Positions 15,105 through 19,611 of a stretch of DNA of 19,611 nucleotides are shown in pieces. The stretch spans positions 1-19,611 of the forward strand of contig JARRLC010000060.1 in assembly GCA_037387425.1 (NCBI GenBank), given 5' to 3'. The position numbers and the translations under genes are program-made. Each line of letters starts with the position of its first letter. Position 1 is the stretch's first letter. Under the pieces are notes generated by a model. That model was not told the DNA's origin. It saw only the letters and a list, made by a program, of their open reading frames with translations, and ran no database searches. This DNA comes from JARRLC01 sp037387425. GTDB taxonomy: Bacteria > Pseudomonadota > Alphaproteobacteria > Rhizobiales > Rhodomicrobiaceae.

Positions 15105-15649
15105 GGACTGTATCTCGCGCTTAACCGTGTCGTCGATGAACCAGGAGAGTCGCGCTTAACCGTGTCGTCGATGAACCAGGAGAGTTCTTCCAAACTCATG
15201 TCCTTCGCCGAGGCGGCATAGGTGAGGATCGGCAGCCCCGCGATATCGACGCGTTGTGTGACGGGCGCTTCTATAGTGCGCGGGAGGTCGCCACGAATGC
15301 GGGTAACAGCGTCTTTCACATCGTTAAGCGCGCGGTCGGTATTTATGCCGAGATGAAACTGCACCGTCGTGATAGACGTTCCGTCAGTAATCGTGGAAAC
15401 AACGTGTTTCACGCCTGAAAGCGCGGCCAGTGCATCTTCAACATGCTTGGTGACTTGCGTTTCCAGCTCCGAAGGCGAGGCCCCAGGTTGGGCAATCACC
15501 ACCGAGATCGTCGGCACGTCGATATTGGGGAAGCGTTCCACCGGCAATTGTTGGAAGCTGAACACACCCAACAAAATCAGGATGATGAACAACACCACGG
15601 AAGGTATGGGCGCGCGAATCGCCCACGCAGAAATGTTAATACGCCGCAT
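15041..15649 (-). CDS. 5' fragment of the RND (HAE1) efflux pump, out of frame after residue 166
   Basis: The first 166 of 202 residues are the normal start of an RND pump: TM1 at about 15-32 (PSVVLFIILILLGVFSFQQL), the conserved ERFPNIDVPTISV, PGASPSELETQVT and VKDAVTRIRGDLP. EELSWFIDDTVKR is the last correct stretch. The frame then enters the second copy of a 35-bp duplication and yields about 36 unrelated residues to 15041. The ATG at 15649 lies one base after the MFP stop, with GGGAG inside the end of the MFP gene as Shine-Dalgarno, so the two were translated as a unit. The complete pump would be 1048 residues over 15649-12468. Confidence 0.9.
   Translation of the reverse strand: MRRINISAWAIRAPIPSVVLFIILILLGVFSFQQLPVERFPNIDVPTISVVIAQPGASPSELETQVTKHVEDALAALSGVKHVVSTITDGTSITTVQFHLGINTDRALNDVKDAVTRIRGDLPRTIEAPVTQRVDIAGLPILTYAASAKDMSLEELSWFIDDTVKRDSPGSSTTRLSARYSPCEALAKCGALAALRAKSGWR
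15116..15185. repeat. Perfect 35-bp tandem duplication inside the RND pump gene
   Basis: Copies at 15116-15150 and 15151-15185 are identical, and one further base matches on the left side. The length, 35, is not a multiple of three and is exactly the shift separating the two pump fragments (545 minus 35 equals 510, divisible by three). Confidence 0.97.
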
Positions 15650-15650
15650 T

Positions 15651-16865
15651 TTACTCTCCCTTCGCGTGGGGTGGGCTAACGGCTACAGGGGTTACCATGT
15701 CGCCGTCATGTAGAAGCGCGCCGGCGCGTAGAACAACTGCTTCACCTTCGGATAAACCGCTTGTGATTTCGGCGTTTGTTTTGCTGAAAGCGCCAATATT
15801 GACTTTGCGGGTCTCCACGCGGCCATTATTGACGACATGAACGGTTGCCCCCTTGTCGCCGTGCATCACGGCGCTGTAAGGCACCACCAGCATTTCCCGG
15901 CCTTCCGTTTTGATTATGCCCATTGCAAATGCGCCGATACGCAAATTCTTGTGATTATGAATCGAAATGCGCACCCGGCCTTCGCGCGTCTTCTGGTTAA
16001 CCTCGGGCGAAATCAGCCGTACCACGCCTTCGCGCGCGGGAATTCCTGAGCCGCTGACATGCACTTTCATACCAGACGCAATCCGAGGCAGGAAAATATC
16101 CGCCACCGCGCCGTCGAGTTCGATTTCGCCGTTGGCGATAATGCGGAACAACGGTTCAGCGCTAGCGGAAGCCGTGCCGCCCAGCTTTGCCGTACGCCGG
16201 CTGATGATGCCTGCCGATGGCGCTTTGATATCTGTGTAGCTGACTTTCAGCCTCATTTCGCGGATCTTCGCTTCGATTTGGACTTTGTCAGCCTTGGCAA
16301 GCGCTAAACCGTCTTTCGACGCCGCCAGTTGGGCCGTCGCCGCCCGCGATGCTGCTTCGCGCTGATCGTATATGGCTTTGCTCGTGGTGCCGGATTTAAC
16401 GAGATTTTTTGCGCGCCGGAATGCAGCGTTAGCTTGTTTGGTGCTCGCCTCAGCCTCAATAATCTTGCTTTTGGCTTGCGCGATGAGCGCCTTGGCGCGG
16501 TTCAATCCGGCAAGAAGCTGATCCAGTTGCGTTTCCAGCAAAGCGCGGTCGAGCTTGGCAAGCACCTGGCCTTTTTGCACCTGGTCGCCTTCCTCGGCGA
16601 GAAGTTCGACAACGCGCAGGCCCTCAATTTGTGGTGAGACCAGCACCTCAGTGCGCGCCACGAGCGAGCCGGTCGCTACGATTGTCTGAGGCGCAGGGCG
16701 CAGCTTGGCCTTAACGACGCTGATCACCTGGCGTTTCTGAGCGGCGTCTGTTGAATCGGCTTCGACGGCCATGGAAGGCGCGGGCGCTACCCCCGCCAGC
16801 GTAAGCGCCGCCGCAATGAATATCGGCAGGTAGCTACCGTTAAGATTTACTCTCAGTGCTCTCAT
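15651..16865 (-). CDS. RND efflux membrane fusion protein (AcrA/HlyD family periplasmic adaptor)
   Basis: A 404-residue periplasmic adaptor linking an RND pump to an outer-membrane channel. The signal peptide ends near PSMA (about 33) with no lipobox cysteine, so it is not a lipoprotein. The lipoyl-type half motifs (VLVSPQIEGLRVVELLAEEG with GDQVQKGQVLAKLD near 74-107, and VSYTDIKAPSAGIISRR near 208-224) flank an alpha-helical hairpin rich in Ala, Lys and Gln (about 108-205). Beta-barrel and membrane-proximal domains follow (SPEVNQKTREGRVRI; VVPYSAVMHGDKGATVHVV). The ATG at 16865 is preceded by GAGGG and overlaps the end of the TetR gene by 26 bases; the next gene, the RND pump, starts one base after its stop. 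The adaptor itself looks intact, although its pump gene is broken. Confidence 0.93.
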   Translation of the reverse strand: MRALRVNLNGSYLPIFIAAALTLAGVAPAPSMAVEADSTDAAQKRQVISVVKAKLRPAPQTIVATGSLVARTEVLVSPQIEGLRVVELLAEEGDQVQKGQVLAKLDRALLETQLDQLLAGLNRAKALIAQAKSKIIEAEASTKQANAAFRRAKNLVKSGTTSKAIYDQREAASRAATAQLAASKDGLALAKADKVQIEAKIREMRLKVSYTDIKAPSAGIISRRTAKLGGTASASAEPLFRIIANGEIELDGAVADIFLPRIASGMKVHVSGSGIPAREGVVRLISPEVNQKTREGRVRISIHNHKNLRIGAFAMGIIKTEGREMLVVPYSAVMHGDKGATVHVVNNGRVETRKVNIGAFSKTNAEITSGLSEGEAVVLRAGALLHDGDMVTPVAVSPPHAKGE

Positions 16866-17511
16866 GATCGCCCTCAGAATTTACAGCACGTGTATCATAT
16901 GTGTCCGAAGATGCCGTTCCCGCCGGATTGATGAGACAGGAAACCATCGAAAGAATGGTGGGTAAGATTTCGGCGGCGTTGAAATCTTTGTTAAGCGCCC
17001 GCTGCCAGAAAATCCCGTCGCCGATAAGGCTGATAATCCGCGCAATAATTGCGGGGTCATCTGCCGGTTTAATGCGCCCTTCATCGCGCGCTTTCCGTAC
17101 AAGCTGCTCGAAGCCGTCCAATACGAACTTATCGATGGAGTTGACTGTTGAGCACACAGCGGGATTACGCAGAGCCTCGGCGTTGATTTCCACCTGGAGA
17201 CGCAGCTTCTCGTGCGATTGTTGCAGACAGTAAGTGTCAGCCATCGTAGCGAGCGCTTGCATAAAGTCCGGCGCCTCTCCCAGAAAGGCGAGCTGGTCGG
17301 AGAGTTGATGCTTTTCCCGCTCGCAAAGCCCCGTGATCAGCGCTTCCTTAGAAGGGAAATACACATAAAACGCGCCAGCGCTGATGCCTGCTTCGCGGCA
17401 AATATCTTGAACCGAGGTTTGATGAAACCCTTGTCGCGTGAAACACTGTTCCGCTGAGTTCAGGATATGTTCGCGGCGTGCAGCCTGCGTTTGTTCATCT
17501 AATCTGACCAT
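16840..17511 (-). CDS. TetR/AcrR-family transcriptional regulator of the efflux operon
   Basis: A 223-residue regulator with a typical N-terminal TetR helix-turn-helix at about 32-58 (TSVQDICREAGISAGAFYVYF, then PSKEAL), preceded by the helix REHILNSAEQCFTRQGF. The C-terminal part (about 70-200) is the variable ligand-binding and dimerisation domain. It is the first gene of the TetR - MFP - RND operon and overlaps the MFP start by 26 bases. It probably represses its own operon through the GAACGTTC palindrome just upstream and is released by a toxic substrate of the pump; that is standard for the family and inferred here. No Shine-Dalgarno is visible before the ATG at 17511. Confidence 0.9.
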   Translation of the reverse strand: MVRLDEQTQAARREHILNSAEQCFTRQGFHQTSVQDICREAGISAGAFYVYFPSKEALITGLCEREKHQLSDQLAFLGEAPDFMQALATMADTYCLQQSHEKLRLQVEINAEALRNPAVCSTVNSIDKFVLDGFEQLVRKARDEGRIKPADDPAIIARIISLIGDGIFWQRALNKDFNAAEILPTILSMVSCLINPAGTASSDTYDTRAVNSEGDHESTESKS

Positions 17512-17531
17512 GGGGGTGTCTCAAGCGTTTT

Positions 17532-17561
17532 TATAAAACGAACGTTCATTCTGTATGGAAA
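17532..17561 (-). promoter_or_regulatory. Probable promoter and TetR operator of the efflux operon
   Basis: On the minus strand TTTCCA (17561-17556) and TTTATA (17537-17532) are 18 bp apart. The perfect palindrome GAACGTTC (17540-17547; 10 of 12 bases symmetric when extended to ACGAACGTTCAT) lies in the spacer between them. A repressor bound there would block RNA polymerase, as expected for TetR autoregulation. The -10 box lies about 20 bp before the ATG, so the leader is very short. Confidence 0.5.
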
Positions 17562-17622
17562 TATAGAACAAGAAGGCGGATTGCTGTCAAGTCAACAAAA
17601 TGTAAACGGCAGGAGGAGTTTA

Positions 17623-17692
17623 CATACCCATTTGGTACATATTTCCCTGATACACGCCTTTTAGGTACATTTCGCGTAGCCTACTGGGTATG
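17623..17692. repeat. Group of related short elements upstream of hemC
   Basis: CATACCCA (17623-17630) and TGGGTATG (17685-17692) form an 8-bp inverted pair. Between them GGTACAT occurs twice as a direct repeat, 30 bp apart (17634-17640 and 17664-17670). The pattern suggests several half-sites for one DNA-binding protein, but could be chance. Confidence 0.3.
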
Positions 17693-17975
17693 TTCGTTGT
17701 AAATGTGCTGAATCTGACGACTTGCCTCGACGCTCTTTAATTTAAGGGCACAACAGTTTGCACCATGCGAGATAAGACATCATATAGGATAAAAAGCAGT
17801 TGCTCAGACAATGGTAGACAGGATATTAAGTCTTCAGCAGCCGGATTTTTTCCCGGTTGCGTAGTGGAAATCTAATATAACGACAAAGAAACCCAATAAC
17901 ATTCCGGATCAAATATTTAGGGGGCGCCGGAGCATAAATAAGGGGTTTTTTAGGGAGCGGTTCAGCTAAGGCAGC

Positions 17976-18923
17976 ATGATGCAAAGTACACGTAAAGCGC
18001 ATACGAAAATCCGTATTGGCACGCGCGGCAGCAAACTTGCGCTCGCGCAGGCGCATGAAGTGCGTACGAAACTTATGGCCGCGCATGGATTGGAAGAGTC
18101 GGCTTTTGAAATCAAGGTTATCAAAACAACCGGCGACCAGATCCAGGATAAGAATTTATCTGCATTTGGCGGCAAAGGACTGTTCACAAAAGAAATCGAA
18201 GACGCGCTTTTAAATAATGACATCGATATGGCGGTGCATTCTATGAAAGATGTCGCCACCAAGCTGCCAGCTAGTCTTGTGCTGCCATGCTATCTTACCC
18301 GGGAAGATGTGTGCGACGCCTTTATCAGTACAAAAGCCAAACAGATTGCCGACCTGCCACATGGCGCGGTTATGGGGACATCGTCGATCCGCCGTCAGGC
18401 TCAGGTGAAGCGCTTGCGCCCTGATCTCAAAGTGGTGCCGTTTCGCGGCCATGTCGAAACGCGGCTGCGTAAACTGAGAGAAGGCATAGCCGACGCCACG
18501 CTTCTCGCTTGCGCTGGCCTGAAGCGTCTGGGGAAAGCCAAACTGATTTCCTCGCCTGTTTGCGTCAACGAGATGCTGCCAGCCGTGGCGCAAGGGGCCA
18601 TCGGCATTGAAATTCGCGAGGCTGACGGGCATATCGCGGAACTCATCGCTGCGCTTCATGACGAAACCACCGCCACTTGCGTAACCACAGAACGCGCGTT
18701 TCTGGCCGAGTTGGACGGCTCATGCCGCATGCCAATTGGCGGGCTCGCTGAAGTGCGGAATGGCCGGTTGCATTTCCGTGGCGAAATCCTCACGCCCGAC
18801 GGCGCTATCAGCTACGCCACCGAACGCGAAGGCGCGCCAGATGAAGGACTCGCCATGGGCGTGGACGCCGCACGAGAACTTTTGGAAGCAGCAGGACCAG
18901 GCTTCTTCTGTCAGGTTGCGTGA
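17976..18923 (+). CDS. hemC: Hydroxymethylbilane synthase (porphobilinogen deaminase)
   Basis: A 315-residue cytoplasmic enzyme that joins four porphobilinogen molecules into hydroxymethylbilane in tetrapyrrole synthesis. Family motifs: IRIGTRGSKLALAQA (12-26), IKTTGDQIQD (49-58), GGKGLFTKEIEDALL (65-79), MAVHSMKDV with catalytic Asp92, GTSSIRRQAQ (134-143), and the dipyrromethane-cofactor Cys250 in LDGSCRMPIGG. PFRGHVETRL at 155-164 has His157... that is, RGH where RGN is usual, near the substrate-binding arginines. Two adjacent ATGs are possible; AAGG lies 4 bases before the first (17976) and 7 before the second (17979), so the second may be used. The TGA stop overlaps the hemD ATG by one base, so the two are translationally coupled. 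The gene looks intact. Confidence 0.95.
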   Translation: MMQSTRKAHTKIRIGTRGSKLALAQAHEVRTKLMAAHGLEESAFEIKVIKTTGDQIQDKNLSAFGGKGLFTKEIEDALLNNDIDMAVHSMKDVATKLPASLVLPCYLTREDVCDAFISTKAKQIADLPHGAVMGTSSIRRQAQVKRLRPDLKVVPFRGHVETRLRKLREGIADATLLACAGLKRLGKAKLISSPVCVNEMLPAVAQGAIGIEIREADGHIAELIAALHDETTATCVTTERAFLAELDGSCRMPIGGLAEVRNGRLHFRGEILTPDGAISYATEREGAPDEGLAMGVDAARELLEAAGPGFFCQVA

Positions 18924-19534
18924 TGCGCATCGTCGTCACCCGCCCGGCTAAGGATGCCGAAGCGATGGCGGCGGCGCTCAGCAAACGCGGGCATGACGTG
19001 CTCATCCATCCGCTGTTGGAGGTGGTTTTTCGCCCGCTGTCATCTTCTCAGTTCCACAACGCTTCTGCTCTGATCGTCACAAGCCGTAATGCATTGCGTG
19101 CGCTCGCCACCAGTGAAGTGCTGACAGAGGCGCGCGCTTTGCCTGTCTACTGCGTCGGGGAAGCAACAGCGAAATATGCCGCGCATTTAGGTTTTTCGCG
19201 CGTGCACACGGGACCGGGAACAGCAAAAAGCCTTGCGGATATTATCTTGCAAACGCCTGAGATAGAGCGGCAAGGAGAATTTCTTTACCTCACGGGAAAA
19301 CATCTGGCTTTCGATCTTGAGGCGGCATTGAAGGCTCACGGCGTCAACATTCGCCGGGTGATTAGCTATGAAACACACGAAGCGCCCGAGACCGCCACGC
19401 GCCAGCTTGTGGAAAAACTATGCGAAAGTATCGATGGTGTCATTCTCATGTCACCGCGCACAGCTTCGGTGTTTGCACGAGCTTTAAAAAAAGCCAAACA
19501 GTCTAAGGCACATCATCAGTTTACATGTTATTGA
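18923..19534 (+). CDS. hemD: Uroporphyrinogen-III synthase, interrupted by an in-frame TGA
   Basis: HemD cyclises hydroxymethylbilane to uroporphyrinogen III, directly after HemC. The visible product (203 residues) shows MRIVVTRPAKDAEAM at the N-terminus, the LIVTSRNALRAL strand-helix, YCVGEATAKYA, FLYLTGKHLAFDLEAAL, RRVISYET and GVILMSPRTASVFARAL, all in normal HemD order. It stops at TGA (19532-19534), short for a family of about 230-250 residues. The same frame continues past the stop with LSEAVATPLHQIADITIRVA and further HemD-like sequence to the window edge. This matches the usual C-terminal CxSxAVA...VA.xP region, so a Cys codon is the likely original at the TGA. The gene therefore probably extends beyond 19611 and carries a nonsense mutation or a sequence error. 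The ATG at 18923 overlaps the hemC stop by one base. Confidence 0.88.
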   Translation: MRIVVTRPAKDAEAMAAALSKRGHDVLIHPLLEVVFRPLSSSQFHNASALIVTSRNALRALATSEVLTEARALPVYCVGEATAKYAAHLGFSRVHTGPGTAKSLADIILQTPEIERQGEFLYLTGKHLAFDLEAALKAHGVNIRRVISYETHEAPETATRQLVEKLCESIDGVILMSPRTASVFARALKKAKQSKAHHQFTCY

Positions 19535-19611
19535 TTGTCTGAGGCTGTTGCCACGCCGTTACATCAGATAGCAGATATCACCATCCGCGTTGCACACAAG
19601 CCTTCTGAGGC

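Larger units (their letters stand above)
17512..17975. other. 464-bp intergenic region between the efflux operon and hemC
   Basis: No gene or tRNA is recognisable. The left part (17532-17561) holds the probable tetR promoter and operator. Around 17623-17692 there is a group of GGTACAT/GGGTATG-like elements. At 17837-17860 a hairpin with arms GCAGCCGG and CCGGTTGC encloses a T-rich 8-base loop. A weak promoter-like pair for hemC is TTGCTC (17800-17805) with TATTAA (17824-17829) at 18-bp spacing, which would leave a leader of about 140 nt. Confidence 0.4.

Noticed and set aside
15116..15185. Transposon target-site duplication or CRISPR-like repeat
   Set aside because: The two copies are directly adjacent, with no spacer or inserted element, and sit inside coding sequence. 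This is a simple tandem duplication.
17700..17975. Possible tRNA or small RNA gene before hemC
   Set aside because: No cloverleaf-like arms or T-arm consensus were seen, and the one hairpin (17837-17860) has its T run in the loop rather than after the stem, so it is not a normal terminator of an RNA gene.
19532..19534. TGA recoded as an amino acid in hemD
   Set aside because: TGA ends other genes in the window in normal positions (hemC at 18921-18923 and the RND pump at 12470-12468), so general recoding is not supported. A point mutation or sequence error is more likely.

Overview
The window looks like the chromosome of a Gram-negative alphaproteobacterium. The order cannot be fixed from the sequence. 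The supporting genes are a hemC-hemD pair overlapping by one base, a DUF459-type SGNH protein, a TetR / membrane-fusion-protein / RND efflux operon and a lipoprotein signal peptide. Most of the window is of moderate G+C; the first kilobase is clearly more AT-rich. No rRNA, tRNA, CRISPR array, insertion sequence or integrase was seen.

Layout from left to right. Positions 1-1039 (+): two small membrane-protein genes of unknown function, the first cut by the window edge and carrying a coiled-coil repeat. They run convergently into a minus-strand pair (917-3148): a calcineurin-type metallophosphoesterase followed 6 bp later by a Ser/Thr kinase with a C-terminal UspA-like domain. A 360-bp regulatory gap follows, then a SulP anion transporter with a STAS domain (3509-5392, +). 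A large hybrid sensor histidine kinase with two receiver domains (8057-5416, -) comes next. Two secreted SGNH-fold proteins (11243-8214, -) follow; the first lacks the usual catalytic Ser and His. galU (11521-12432, +) converges on a minus-strand TetR - MFP - RND operon (17511-12468). After a 464-bp gap, hemC and hemD (+) run to the right edge.

The most striking feature is the number of damaged genes. The RND pump gene is broken by a perfect 35-bp tandem duplication. The hybrid histidine kinase is split by a one-base frameshift inside its first receiver domain. The kinase-UspA gene has a one-base frameshift near its end. hemD has an in-frame TGA, after which recognisable HemD sequence continues to the window edge. 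Removing the 35 bp restores a 1048-residue pump, and restoring one base gives an 880-residue histidine kinase and a 457-residue kinase-UspA protein. Either this genome is decaying, or the strain or assembly carries errors. The duplication is also a kind of lesion that can revert by slippage.

Inferred roles: signalling (kinase with phosphoesterase; hybrid histidine kinase), anion uptake (SulP), envelope or polysaccharide modification (SGNH pair), UDP-glucose supply (galU), TetR-controlled efflux, and tetrapyrrole synthesis (hemC, hemD). I found no convincing wholly new system. The best candidates for a closer look are the disrupted genes, the active-site-less SGNH protein and the kinase-UspA/phosphoesterase pair.
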